64,000 nt of DNA, taken from Lentibacter algarum. Its GTDB lineage: Bacteria > Pseudomonadota > Alphaproteobacteria > Rhodobacterales > Rhodobacteraceae. Of the stretch, positions 9,701-18,181 are shown one piece after another (the first letter of the stretch is position 1; each line of letters begins with the position of its first letter). The notes beneath the pieces are model-generated. The model searched no databases and had not been told where the DNA came from. It saw nothing but the letters and a program-made list of their open reading frames with translations. Position numbers and translations under genes: made by a program. The DNA is taken from the NCBI RefSeq assembly GCF_040580765.1, contig NZ_CP158687.1, positions 806,001 to 870,000 of the forward strand. The letters run 5' to 3'.

Positions 9701-11362
9701 TATAATCCAGATAATTTCAACGTGACGTTGATGCTGCATACCTTTGTTTCAGATACACGCGAACATGCTCGCGAAATATCGCGTCAACCTATGAAAGATT
9801 ATCTCAACGCAGCGGCAGGTCTCATCAAGCAATACGCTTGGGCCTTTCCCGCGTTCAAAAAGCCCAAAGGTGTCGACAATCCGTTCCAGCTTGATCTGGA
9901 AATCCTCGCGCCTGAAGAACTTGACGCGATCCTTGAGTTTGCCTTTGAGCGTTACTTTGAGGAGAGCGGCCTCTTCGGCACTGTGGAAGACTGCCTTGAC
10001 CGTGTCGAACAACTCAAGCGCATTGGCGTAGACGAGATCGGCTGCTTGATCGACTACGGTATTGATCCAGAGGTTGTGCTTGAAGGCCTCAAGCCTCTTG
10101 CCGAAGTGCATCGGCGCACCAACGAGGCGCGGAGCGTGGCCGAGGGCGATTATTCGCTCGCCGCTCAGATCGTACGCCACGATGCGACGCATCTTCAGTG
10201 CACCCCCTCTCTTGCGCGGATGCTCACGCTCAATGAAGAAAGTCGTATGGCCTTGAGCCGTATCAAGCATTTGATGATCGGTGGTGAGGCGCTCCCTGGA
10301 AATCTTGTGGCCGAGCTGCAAAGTCTCACCTCCGCCAACATCGAAAACATGTATGGCCCGACAGAAACAACTATCTGGTCCACAACCGAAACGGCCCTTG
10401 GCGGGGAGGATACCGTTAATATCGGTAGGCCCATTGCGAACACCCAAGTTTATGTTCTTGATGAGGAAATGCAGCCTTGCCCCGTTGGGATTGCAGGCGA
10501 GCTGTACATTGGTGGCGCAGGGGTCACACGTGGGTACTTCAAGCGCGAAGATCTGACCGCCGAACGCTTTCTGCCTAACCCCTTTCATGCAGGGCGTATG
10601 TACCGCACAGGTGATCTGGTGCGCTGGCAGGCCGACGGGAAGCTTGGCTATATTGGACGCGCCGACAATCAAGTTAAACTGCGCGGTTACCGTATCGAGC
10701 TTGGCGAAATAGAGGCGCGGCTGCATGAGCAAGCTGGTATCCGACAAGCCGTGGTCATGGCGCGCGAGGATACCCCCGGAGATATGCGTCTTGTTGCCTA
10801 TCTACTCGCCGGTAAAGCACCTGATGAAAGCGCCTTACGCGCAGCCCTTGGGCGTGACTTGCCCGAGTTTATGATCCCGCAACATTTTGTTCACATGGAC
10901 GAATTCCCGCTCACACCAAATAAAAAGGTGGATCGCAACGCGCTGCCTGCGCCGTCAGCGCAGGCCAAGTCTATCGTGACAGAAACGCCAGAGCAGTCGG
11001 TGTCGGACGACGCCATTGAAGCCGAAATCGCTGACATTTGGACAAAGGTGCTCGGCGTTGCGCGCATTGCGTCCCATGACAGTTTTTTTGACCTTGGCGG
11101 TCACTCATTGCTTGCGGTTCAAGCGCACCGAGAAATTCGTGAGCTTTGCACTGTGCCGCGTCTGTCGATCACGGATGTTTTTCGGTTCCCGACGCTTGGT
11201 GCGCTTGCCGCCCGAGTCCGTGAGCTTGGCGCAAGCGTGAGTGGCAAAACGGCTCAAGCTCCAAAGCCAAAGACCGCGCCCATGCCCGAAGTTTCGGTTG
11301 ATGAAACAATGTCGCGCCGTCGACAAATGCGCGCACGCCGCGAAATGGCTCGCGCGTCTTGA
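6791..11362 (+). CDS. NRPS-like megaenzyme: formyltransferase - adenylation with inserted luciferase-like monooxygenase - PCP
   Basis: A 1523-residue assembly-line protein. Residues 1-about 300 are a methionyl-tRNA-formyltransferase-like domain with the full triad (N91, H93, D129; same spacing as in Fmt). Residues about 340-510 form a linker that faintly resembles the end of a condensation domain but has no HHxxxDG. An adenylation domain starts near 520 (YTSGSTGRPKG near 670, FDISVLELF near 725). It is interrupted at about 748-1112 by an FMN-dependent luciferase-like monooxygenase, as in MupA/Atu3671-type proteins, and resumes to about 1420 (YGPTE, YRTGD, NQVKLRGYR). A PCP follows (GGHSLL, Ser about 1439), then a basic tail. 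There is no condensation or release domain, so the loaded unit must be used in trans. The start overlaps the preceding stop (ATGA); a longer upstream ATG lies inside the glycosyltransferase and is disfavoured. Substrate unknown. Confidence 0.93.
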   Translation: MSLSAILIGNESLTQSCAEKWLAAGHVFTHVVTHNADLAVWAEAHDIAVVAPGTGLAARLTGVQAEWLLSIANLEMLPEDVLALPARGAVNFHDGPLPRYAGLNAPVWARLNGETRHGITWHCIAAGADTGDIVLQVEFEITPHDTALTLNTKAYEAAFSSFDTLMQRLAAPELPRQPQDTALRSYFGKYTRPEAFGMLDFEAEADALIALVQGLDHGSYWNPLVTPRLKHAGRVIAVKTALASGLPASILPAGSIIEVSERSVVVATSSAPIVLKDLRSLDGHPIKPSDVFTKGDHVSGLAQAEKDRLSLAQESAARGDAFWRQALSNAHPVTLGLPPSEIAPRYEKRPLSLPDGLQPEEALRRFAGLCHGLSENGEADIAYVPDRKNDAPEHVSDWVPLRFDALFDEALKKAKDNGGFALDLPLRDPDLQPIRQPEFAVSERDAPLQLSTLTICKNSIYFDEDRLSSAQMDLWVRRIEQIANATDLGGNPAHWPLVPELERADCLSTWNDTNLVFPDTPIHRLFEEQVARTPEATALVFEDEALSYATLNARANQAANVLREMGVSAGTLVGLCVHRGPQLLIGALAILKAGGAYVPIDPAYPADRIALYISDSEAPVIVTEAALSDGLPKGHAKELVLDRDPRIASAASANLSDGAGPEDLAYLIYTSGSTGRPKGVMVEHRNVANFFTGMDARVASEEAGVWLAVTSLSFDISVLELFYTLARGFKLVLMGDESKSLVSNGRISMTEKGMDFGLFYWGNDDGPGKKKYHLLLEGAKFADTHGFSAIWTPERHFHAFGGPYPNPSVTGAAVAAVTKNIAVRSGSCVAPLHHPLRIAEEWAVIDNLTEGRAGLAIAAGWQPDDFVLRPENAPPANKPAMYESIEHLRKLWRGEPVSFPNGSGKDVAVVTQPRPVSAELPIWVTTAGNPETWREAGEIGANVLTHLLGQSIDEVGGKIKIYREALEKAGYNPDNFNVTLMLHTFVSDTREHAREISRQPMKDYLNAAAGLIKQYAWAFPAFKKPKGVDNPFQLDLEILAPEELDAILEFAFERYFEESGLFGTVEDCLDRVEQLKRIGVDEIGCLIDYGIDPEVVLEGLKPLAEVHRRTNEARSVAEGDYSLAAQIVRHDATHLQCTPSLARMLTLNEESRMALSRIKHLMIGGEALPGNLVAELQSLTSANIENMYGPTETTIWSTTETALGGEDTVNIGRPIANTQVYVLDEEMQPCPVGIAGELYIGGAGVTRGYFKREDLTAERFLPNPFHAGRMYRTGDLVRWQADGKLGYIGRADNQVKLRGYRIELGEIEARLHEQAGIRQAVVMAREDTPGDMRLVAYLLAGKAPDESALRAALGRDLPEFMIPQHFVHMDEFPLTPNKKVDRNALPAPSAQAKSIVTETPEQSVSDDAIEAEIADIWTKVLGVARIASHDSFFDLGGHSLLAVQAHREIRELCTVPRLSITDVFRFPTLGALAARVRELGASVSGKTAQAPKPKTAPMPEVSVDETMSRRRQMRARREMARAS

Positions 11363-12012
11363 GTTTGTCTGGGGTTGAAGCGACGCTCGCAAGGCTTTTG
11401 CCAGAGGGGGTTATGTTCGCTGTCGAAGACCCGCGCGCTGCCGCCACGGGGCTTTATCCAGAAGAGGTCGCGCATGTAGCCCGCGCCGTACCCAAACGTC
11501 AGCGAGAGTTTGCCGCAGGGCGGCGCGCTGCGCGTGCGGCTTTTGCCAAGCTCGGGCAGGGGCCGGCGCCGCTGCTCGCCGCAAAAAGTCGTGCTCCGAT
11601 CTGGCCGCAAGGCATCGTCGGCTCAATCAGCCATTGCAACGATCTTTGCATCGCAGTTTGTGCTCACGGGGAGGCCTTCCGCGCCCTTGGCGTAGATATC
11701 GAAGAGCGCGCTCCTTTGCCTGCAGGAGTCCTTGATATGGTGACAAACGCAGAAGAACGCGCGTGGCTGGCCACTGCCGAAAGCGCTGCGCCGATAGATA
11801 TATTCTCCGCAAAGGAAGCCACCTATAAAGCGCTATACCCGCTGACCCAGAAAATGTTGGGATTTCACGACCTGATGATCGTGCCTCATCGGGAGGGCGG
11901 TTATTTTGCTCAGCTGATGGTGCCCGCTGGCGCCTTTGAGACAGGAACACAATTTCTACTGCTGTCCGACAATTTTGAAAGCCACGTTATTCACATCATG
12001 ATCTTGGTGTAA
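11359..12012 (+). CDS. 4'-phosphopantetheinyl transferase, Sfp/EntD type
   Basis: Transfers phosphopantetheine from CoA to carrier-domain serines, here probably the ACP and PCP of the upstream megaenzymes. The 217-residue protein has the family motifs: FAAGRRAARAAFAKLG, GSISHCNDLCIAVC, the metal-binding LGVDIEERAPL (Asp and Glu) and IFSAKEATYKALYP. The likely start is a TTG at 11359 that overlaps the preceding stop; an ATG at 11413, 18 codons in, is the alternative. It is the last gene of the PKS/NRPS block. A weak stem (GGCT-GCAA-AGCC) lies just after the stop and could act as a terminator. The remaining bases to 12234 hold no gene; they are AT-rich and probably contain the promoter of the next gene. 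Confidence 0.93.
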   Translation: MSLSGVEATLARLLPEGVMFAVEDPRAAATGLYPEEVAHVARAVPKRQREFAAGRRAARAAFAKLGQGPAPLLAAKSRAPIWPQGIVGSISHCNDLCIAVCAHGEAFRALGVDIEERAPLPAGVLDMVTNAEERAWLATAESAAPIDIFSAKEATYKALYPLTQKMLGFHDLMIVPHREGGYFAQLMVPAGAFETGTQFLLLSDNFESHVIHIMILV

Positions 12013-12234
12013 AAGGCTGCAAAGCCCTTATTTAAAGAGTTATTCACATTTCATTTGTTGCATGATCGGAAACGTTGAGTTTCAAGAAATCTTGCGAAAA
12101 AACTGGCAAAAATCGGGCAAATAACCTATGTTCACTACACGCGCGCTTGCTCACTCTGGGGTGGATGGCTGCGCAGGTTTTTCAGCAATATTCCTGCGGG
12201 GGCAGGGAGTGGCGCGTGGTATCGGAGTAAGGCT

Positions 12235-13542
12235 ATGGGCCAGATCCAGTCGCTTGGTGATTTTGTGAGCATGGTGCATAGGCGCTTTTGGCTCATTTCT
12301 TTTGTTGTACTGGTTGGCACACTTGGCTCAGTCTATTGGGCCTTGGGCCAAAAGAAAATCTATGAAGCCACCGCCGTCGCTCAGATTGAAGCGCCCACTA
12401 TCGTTGATGCAGGGACACGCGCTGGCGCGAGCAACTCGATTGAGCAGCGTTTGCGTCTGCTCGAGCAGCAGCTCATGGCGCGGGATAACCTTGCCAGTAT
12501 TATCAAGAAATTCGGTCTCTATTCTGGTACGCCCCTGTCCCAAAGCCAGAAGGTCAATACTCTGCGCAATTCTGCTCGTCTTGTGCAGATTACGGACCCC
12601 AACGCAGGGTGGGGCACGCAGCGCACACCCACAGGTATGCTCATTACCGTCTCAGACACGGACCCCGAGATGGCGGCTTTGCTGGCCAATGAATTCCTTC
12701 AAAGCCTGCTGGATATGAACAACCGCCGCCAATCTTTGGCAGCGTCGGAACAACTCTCGTTCTTCCGCGCTGAACAGCAACAAGTCGAGACGGATATTGC
12801 GGCTCTTGAAGTCCTTATCGCTGATTTTAAAGAGCGAAACGGACTATATTTGCCCGCTGGCATCGCCGCGCAGCGCGAAGAGCTGATCGAGCTGCGCAGC
12901 ACGCTTCTCACGCTCGACCAAAGCCTGATCGAGCTGGAAGCCAGTGGCACCCGCCAGCGCGCGTCCGTGATTCAGCGTCAACGTGGCCTGATCAACGAAC
13001 AACAAGACTTGATCCGCTCGCGCATCGGCGAGATCGAAGAGGCGCTCGCGCGTGCCCCAGAAGTGGAGCGCCAGTTCAATCTGCTGGAGCGCGAACAAGA
13101 ACAGCTCAAGAGCCAGTTCACAGCTATCACTCAGCGTGCAACCAGCGCCGAGATGAGCCAAGCCCTTGAAACACAGAACCAATTTGAGCGTATTGAAGTG
13201 CTTGAGACAGCGCTTGTGCCCGAAAATCCGATTTCAGGCAGCCGCAAGAAAAAAGTGCTCATGGGCTTCTTGGCCTCTGGTCTGCTCGGTCTTGGCCTGG
13301 CCTTTGCCCTTGAGCTTTGGCGCCCTGTCATTCGCACTCGCGAGCATCTTGAGCGCCAGCTCAATGTGAAAGCTGTTGTGGCAATCCCGCGCATCGAGGC
13401 GCCGCGTGGAAAGCGCAAGAAAAAGATCGCACGCGCGGCTTTGCTTGTCGGCCTACTTGCAGTGGCAGGGCTGCTCTATGGGGTTCTGCGCGACGGCATC
13501 GGTGGGCTGATCGGCCTGTTGCAACGGCGTACGGCGCCCTGA
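12235..13542 (+). CDS. Wzz/GumC-type polysaccharide chain length determinant
   Basis: Inner-membrane co-polymerase that sets chain length during Wzx/Wzy-type polysaccharide export. The 435-residue protein has an N-terminal membrane span (about residues 17-37, FWLISFVVLVGTLGSVYWAL), a long coiled-coil periplasmic part rich in Glu/Gln/Arg (about 150-320), a P-x-x-P style segment near VPENPISGSRKK, and a second span (MGFLASGLLGLGLAFALEL) near 340. An extra hydrophobic stretch follows near the C-terminus (RAALLVGLLAVAGLLYGVL), so the topology differs slightly from simple two-span Wzz. There is no fused kinase; a separate ATPase is encoded convergently. A GGAG site lies just upstream of the ATG. 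Confidence 0.88.
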   Translation: MGQIQSLGDFVSMVHRRFWLISFVVLVGTLGSVYWALGQKKIYEATAVAQIEAPTIVDAGTRAGASNSIEQRLRLLEQQLMARDNLASIIKKFGLYSGTPLSQSQKVNTLRNSARLVQITDPNAGWGTQRTPTGMLITVSDTDPEMAALLANEFLQSLLDMNNRRQSLAASEQLSFFRAEQQQVETDIAALEVLIADFKERNGLYLPAGIAAQREELIELRSTLLTLDQSLIELEASGTRQRASVIQRQRGLINEQQDLIRSRIGEIEEALARAPEVERQFNLLEREQEQLKSQFTAITQRATSAEMSQALETQNQFERIEVLETALVPENPISGSRKKKVLMGFLASGLLGLGLAFALELWRPVIRTREHLERQLNVKAVVAIPRIEAPRGKRKKKIARAALLVGLLAVAGLLYGVLRDGIGGLIGLLQRRTAP

Positions 13543-13558
13543 TAGGGCGTCGTGTTTT
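13531..13558 (+). terminator. Hairpin at the end of the wzz-like gene
   Basis: A 10-bp stem (13531-13540 with 13544-13553, one G-T pair) and a 3-base loop overlap the stop codon and are followed by GTTTTCCC. It lies between convergent genes, so it may stop transcription in one or both directions. Confidence 0.55.
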
Positions 13559-13587
13559 CCCAAAATCGTTAAGTTGCGCGGCAGGTT

Positions 13588-14919
13588 TTAGTAACCGTAG
13601 CTATAATCACTGCCGTCTTCGCCCTCGGCCTGATTGAGAACAACGCCCAAAAGCGGTGTCTCTTCGCCCATGCGGCGCATCACTTCACGCACCTCTTCAG
13701 GGCTTGTCTCGCCACCGCCGACAACCATCAGCACGCCGTCAAAATGCTGGCGAAAGGCGATCACATCGTCAAACGCAAGAGCAGGTGGCATGTCAAACAG
13801 AACGATATCAGGCGACATTTCTTCCATCATCCGATCAAGGCTGGCGCGCGTTGAGGGCTCATGTGCAAGCTCTGAAGCATATGGCTCGATCACATTATTC
13901 GTGCCAATAGCAAGCCCCGCGCCAATATTGAGCGTGTTTTGGTCAAATCTGACCAGAAGCTCCTCGGCTGAGATCGTCCCGCGCAAAAAGTCACCCATCT
14001 TTCCAGGTTGTGTATCGCCAATCACACCTGCAACGGAAGGGTTGCGCATATCAAAGTCCATCAAGATGGTCCGTGTGGCTTCATAGCGCGAGAGCGAGAT
14101 TGCAAGGTTCACAGAGGTAAATGTCTTGCCGCAGTTTCGGGTCGGAGAGGTGACTGCGACGCGCTTCCAATTGTGCTCCAGAAGTGTCTGAACAAGCCGT
14201 GTGCGTAAAACGTCAAACGCGCCATGCGCAGGCTCGTTTCGGCTTGCGGTGATCACAAGGTTTTGCTCCAGATGCTCAACATCCACAGGCATAACATCCA
14301 AAGCGTTCCAGCGGTCAGCTGGCTCAATATGAAGGGCAGGGGCTGAGGCCTGATAGGCGGCCCGCAGCCGTTCTTGGCGCGCTTTCTCGGCGTCACTGCG
14401 CGCAGGTGGCAGCTCAGGCTCAGGCTCAGGTTCACTCACAGGCGCAGCCTGCTGCGCAGGCTCAGACGGCGCTCGATAGCTTTCCTCAAGTGCAAGCGCT
14501 TCAGAGGCTTCAAGCTCATAGGGCGGTGTCAAAGCAACGGTTTCGTCCAGATCATCGTCGTCGTGATCATCGGAGGCTTCAAACTCCGCCAGCAAAGCGT
14601 CAAAGGCGGCGTCATCTTCGTCTTGCAGCTCGGGCTGATGATCTTGAGTGTCGTGCTCCGTTTCGTCGCGCTCAGGTGAGCGTAACTCATCTTCAAGCGC
14701 GAGAGGCTGAGCGTCAAGCGCGTCCAGAGCATCAAAACTGTCTGCCAGCGTGTCGCGCGCCACGGGAGCAGGCGCTGCACGCGCAGGCTCCCCAATTTCA
14801 GTTACCTCGACAGTGCTCGTCCCGAACTCTTCATCAAGCATATCCGAAATCAGCTGCTGACGAGCTTCACGGCTCAAGGCCTTGCGCGGCGTGCGCGAAA
14901 ATGAACGACGTTCACCCAT
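13588..14919 (-). CDS. BY-kinase-like / CpsD-type P-loop ATPase
   Basis: Tyrosine-kinase-like partner of the Wzz protein in polysaccharide export. The C-terminal half (about residues 215-443) is a ParA/MinD-fold ATPase: Walker A SPTRNCGKTFTSVNLA, Walker A' TILMDFDMRNPS, Walker B DIVLFDMPP, and a tyrosine-containing tail (SDYSYGY) like the autophosphorylation clusters of BY-kinases. The N-terminal 200 residues are very rich in Asp, Glu, Ala and Pro and look disordered. It has no membrane spans, so it should be cytoplasmic and recruited by the Wzz protein encoded on the opposite strand. It could be co-transcribed with the polysaccharide operon that ends at 15088 or have its own promoter in the 168-base gap, where an inverted repeat lies at 15012-15026. 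Kinase activity is family knowledge, not shown here. Confidence 0.85.
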   Translation of the reverse strand: MGERRSFSRTPRKALSREARQQLISDMLDEEFGTSTVEVTEIGEPARAAPAPVARDTLADSFDALDALDAQPLALEDELRSPERDETEHDTQDHQPELQDEDDAAFDALLAEFEASDDHDDDDLDETVALTPPYELEASEALALEESYRAPSEPAQQAAPVSEPEPEPELPPARSDAEKARQERLRAAYQASAPALHIEPADRWNALDVMPVDVEHLEQNLVITASRNEPAHGAFDVLRTRLVQTLLEHNWKRVAVTSPTRNCGKTFTSVNLAISLSRYEATRTILMDFDMRNPSVAGVIGDTQPGKMGDFLRGTISAEELLVRFDQNTLNIGAGLAIGTNNVIEPYASELAHEPSTRASLDRMMEEMSPDIVLFDMPPALAFDDVIAFRQHFDGVLMVVGGGETSPEEVREVMRRMGEETPLLGVVLNQAEGEDGSDYSYGY

Positions 14920-15011
14920 GGCGCGCCTCGCAGGGCTGCGTCAGGGGGCTGGTCGGGCAAAAACGGGCTCGCTCAAGCTTCACGCGGGTCATGTCCTTCG
15001 CTTTGGTGTCA

Positions 15012-15026
15012 CCTTAAGACATAAGG
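15012..15026. promoter_or_regulatory. Inverted repeat upstream of the BY-kinase gene
   Basis: CCTTA-AGACA-TAAGG, a perfect 5-bp inverted repeat in the 168-base gap between the fusion gene and the BY-kinase start, about 95 bases upstream of that start. It could be an operator or a small transcript hairpin; no T-run follows. Confidence 0.25.
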
Positions 15027-15087
15027 CTCACATGCGTTTCATCAAACAAATCTGTCAAAAATAAGCCGAATTCTCATTAATCTCTCT

Positions 15088-17181
15088 TCAAAAGCCGAAA
15101 AGCCCTGCTTCTGTTATGGCTTTCTTTACAAAGGCGCTCTTGTCCGCCTCAGGCTGCCAACCCAGAACGCGCTTTGGTTTGGTGTTGTCAAAAGGCGAAA
15201 GATGCGCGCGGCTCTTCCAGTCGGCATAAGATGGTCGCGCCAGTCCCTTGCGCCGCAAAACCTTGGTTTTAAGGAAAAACTTCATAGCATCCGCGCCATA
15301 AAACGCCCAGATCGGCCCGTTGCTGATGCGGATGCGCGCGCCCAGTGTGTCGCGGATGGCTGCAAAATAGCCTCGTGCCGTCAGCATAGGCTCCCCAATC
15401 AGGTTGAAACTCTCGCCAACAGCGGCAGGGGTGCGCGCCATCAGAATGAGCCCCTCGGCAACATCCTCAATCAGCACAAAGGGCAAAGTGTTCTTCCCGT
15501 TGCCCCAGATTTTGACAGCCCCCGCGCCATGCCAGCGGCCAATCCCCCAGTGTTGGAGCGGCCCACCTGCGCCCACAACAATACCGGGGCGGGCAATCGT
15601 GACAGGCAGGCCTGTCTTCGCATGCATCGTCATCAATCGGCGCTCGCATTCCGCCTTGGAGCGGGCATAAATATTGCGCGCCTCCGTATCCTCGCCAAAA
15701 CCTGTCTCTTCTGTGATCCTGCGGTCAGGATCGGACATATCATATGAGGCAATCGTGCCCGTATAAATAAGCCGAGCAACACCCGCCGCCTGCGCCGCGC
15801 GTGCGATCCGCTCGGTGACTGCGACATCGTTTTCAAGCGCTGCCTCCCATGTCTTGTCGTCCGATTTCGCAAGGTTATAGACCTCATCAATGCCCTTCAT
15901 CGCCTCGGTTAAGGCATCCTCATCGCACAGGCTCACGGCGACAGTTTCGACCTTGTCGGCAATGTCCTCAAACGGCCCCGTCTTGCCACGTGAGAGTACG
16001 CGCACATGTGTTCCGCCTTCCGCCAGCCGCCGGGTTAGAGCGCGGCCAATAAAGCCCGTTCCCCCGATTACGAGCGCTGTAGGCTTTGGTTTTCCCGTCG
16101 GTTTGGCAACGGCTGTCTCAGCGGGCAGGCGCGTGAGCACAGCATCAATTGCGGCCATCACGGCCTCCGCGCTTTCTCCACTAAAGCGCGCATCCAGTGC
16201 GCGGCCAGCATTGATCGCGCCGTAAACCTCGCCACACATACCGCGAAAGCTCAGCCCATAAGGCGAGCGCTGATTAAGCGATGTGAGCTGGCGGGTTGCG
16301 TTCACAAACCCCTCGCGCAGATGGGCGAAAGACTGGCTCAAAGCGTTGCGCAGCGGGTTTAGCACCAGATCAGAAGTGTTCACGCCCGTCACAACCAGCG
16401 TATCGTTGGCATAGTCAAGCCGCGCCATGGCGGAAGAGCCGCGCAGGGTGATGGAGCGGTCATCATAGGTCTCGACCAGCGCGATGTTGAAGGTCACATC
16501 AACGCCACCAGCACGCGCCAGAATACGCCAGTTCTGGGGGCGCGTCCCACCGCCTGGCAAATCGACATAGTTCGACAGTTCCAGATGCAAAATTTCGGGT
16601 GTGCCGAAAAGGTTTTGACAAAACGCAAACAGATGTGGACCCAGCTCAAGCAGCAAATTGTGCGTGTCACGCATCAGCCAGATGCCATATGGCCCGGCCC
16701 GTAGGGGGCCAAGCGGGAAACACCAATTGATCTCGGCTGTGGAAATGCGCCCCAGTTCACCCGCTGCAAGCTGCGCTTTTAGGCGCGTATAGCTCGGCAG
16801 ACCCAAAAAATTGTGCCCGGCCGCAAACTGAACGCCCTTGGCCTCAGCTGCAGTGCGGATTGCTGCCACGTCCTCGCCCGAGAGCGCCACAGGCTTTTCC
16901 ACCAAAACATGCACCCCCCCCGCGATACACTCCTCTGCCACAGAGCGGTGATGGTCAGGAGGTGTCAGAATATGAACGGCGTCGCAGGCCCCAGCGGCCA
17001 GCATCTCGGCGACAGAGCCATAAGCCTCAACCCCACGTGCGGCAGCAAAGGCCTTGGCAGCGGCGGCGTTTGGATCGACCACACAGCACAGCTCCGCGCC
17101 CACCGTGGCGGCAATGGCGTCTGCATGCCAATCCGCAATGTAGCCTGCGCCGATGATGCCAACTTTTGTCACTTTGACCAT
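15088..17181 (-). CDS. Fusion of Gfo/Idh/MocA oxidoreductase and NAD-dependent epimerase
   Basis: A 697-residue two-enzyme fusion, probably acting on a nucleotide sugar or sugar intermediate of the surface polysaccharide. Residues 1-about 370 are a Gfo/Idh/MocA dehydrogenase (VGIIGAGYIADWHADAI; VLVEKPVAL; a downstream beta-sheet domain). From about 385 an extended SDR/epimerase begins (ALVIGGTGFIGRALTRRLAEGG; NDVAVTERIARAA; YARSK carrying Tyr and Lys). The start chosen is MVKVTKVGIIG, 7 bases after the upstream stop; a longer frame runs into the glycosyltransferase gene and is unlikely. It is the last gene of a five-gene minus-strand block. Separate homologs of both halves are adjacent genes in the same block. 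Substrate not predictable. Confidence 0.9.
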   Translation of the reverse strand: MVKVTKVGIIGAGYIADWHADAIAATVGAELCCVVDPNAAAAKAFAAARGVEAYGSVAEMLAAGACDAVHILTPPDHHRSVAEECIAGGVHVLVEKPVALSGEDVAAIRTAAEAKGVQFAAGHNFLGLPSYTRLKAQLAAGELGRISTAEINWCFPLGPLRAGPYGIWLMRDTHNLLLELGPHLFAFCQNLFGTPEILHLELSNYVDLPGGGTRPQNWRILARAGGVDVTFNIALVETYDDRSITLRGSSAMARLDYANDTLVVTGVNTSDLVLNPLRNALSQSFAHLREGFVNATRQLTSLNQRSPYGLSFRGMCGEVYGAINAGRALDARFSGESAEAVMAAIDAVLTRLPAETAVAKPTGKPKPTALVIGGTGFIGRALTRRLAEGGTHVRVLSRGKTGPFEDIADKVETVAVSLCDEDALTEAMKGIDEVYNLAKSDDKTWEAALENDVAVTERIARAAQAAGVARLIYTGTIASYDMSDPDRRITEETGFGEDTEARNIYARSKAECERRLMTMHAKTGLPVTIARPGIVVGAGGPLQHWGIGRWHGAGAVKIWGNGKNTLPFVLIEDVAEGLILMARTPAAVGESFNLIGEPMLTARGYFAAIRDTLGARIRISNGPIWAFYGADAMKFFLKTKVLRRKGLARPSYADWKSRAHLSPFDNTKPKRVLGWQPEADKSAFVKKAITEAGLFGF

Positions 17182-17188
17182 ACCAGTC

Positions 17189-18181
17189 TCACTTATACTC
17201 AATAATTTCCATCGCACTGCCAAGCCGTTTGCGTTTGCGATACCGTGCTGCGCCGATGATGTTGGGGAATTTGGATAAAAACAGATAAACAGCATGCTTT
17301 TCTGCTCGATTGCGCACCAAGCCGCCCTTCACAAGCCCGCGCACTGTGCGCAGATATGAGACGGCATAGAGCGCCACAATCAGCGCAAAGAGCGGCCAGA
17401 ACAGAACCGCGCCGAAAATGGCGAGCAAAGGCAGAACGCCGCCAAAAACCCACATCCGACGCCGCTCGCGCACAAAATAATCGGCGTGGAGATCGTTCAC
17501 CTGCTCAAAGCCGTGGCCTGTGCGGGTGGCACGGCTCCACCACTGTGAAAATGCGGTCATATTCGCGTCATGATGCGTCATCGGTATCGGCAGGCGCATC
17601 AGCCGATGTCCCGCCTTCCTTAGCCGAGTGCAAAACTCGTCGTCCTCAGCGGCGATCACCTCGGGGTTAAAGCCGCCGATGTCCTCAAAAGCACTTGCCC
17701 GCACCATCATGTCGCCGCCGCAGGCCAGTATTTCGCCCGCTGGTCTGTGCCACTCAAAGTGGCACATCTCGTTGTAAATGCTGGCTTCAGGCTGAATTTC
17801 TGCGCGCCACCCTGTTACAAGCCCAAGGCTTGCATCTGCGGCAAGCGCCTCTGCGGCATGGGTCAAATAGCCTGCTTCGAGAGTGCAATCCCCGTCCACA
17901 AATTGCACAAATTCGGGCGCATCTGGCCGCGCCATTATCTTCTCAAAGCCTGCATTGCGTGCTCGCGCCGCTGTAAACGGAACATCGCGGCTCAAAAGCA
18001 CAGTTTCCGCCCCAAGCCGTTCTGCGGCGCTCAAAGAGCCGTCGGTTGACCCACTATCAACATAGATCAGCAAATCCACCTCGCCTTCCATTGAGGTTAG
18101 ACAATTCACAAGCCGCTGGCCTTCGTTGCGTCCAATCACAACAGCACCGATACGGGGTAGGGAAGGCAGGAGCGCGCTCAT
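17189..18181 (-). CDS. Family 2 glycosyltransferase with C-terminal membrane segments
   Basis: A 330-residue GT-A enzyme. Visible motifs are IGAVVIGRNEGQRLVNCL, LIYVDSGSTDGS and FVDGDCTLE (metal-binding acidic cluster), then CGGDMMVRASAFEDIGGFNPE and EDDEFCTRLRKAGH. Two hydrophobic stretches near residues 240-280 suggest membrane association, typical of exopolysaccharide glycosyltransferases. The start overlaps the end of the preceding glycosyltransferase gene by four bases (ATGA), so they are translationally coupled. It most likely adds one sugar of the repeat unit on the cytoplasmic side of the membrane. Donor and linkage are unknown. Confidence 0.9.
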   Translation of the reverse strand: MSALLPSLPRIGAVVIGRNEGQRLVNCLTSMEGEVDLLIYVDSGSTDGSLSAAERLGAETVLLSRDVPFTAARARNAGFEKIMARPDAPEFVQFVDGDCTLEAGYLTHAAEALAADASLGLVTGWRAEIQPEASIYNEMCHFEWHRPAGEILACGGDMMVRASAFEDIGGFNPEVIAAEDDEFCTRLRKAGHRLMRLPIPMTHHDANMTAFSQWWSRATRTGHGFEQVNDLHADYFVRERRRMWVFGGVLPLLAIFGAVLFWPLFALIVALYAVSYLRTVRGLVKGGLVRNRAEKHAVYLFLSKFPNIIGAARYRKRKRLGSAMEIIEYK

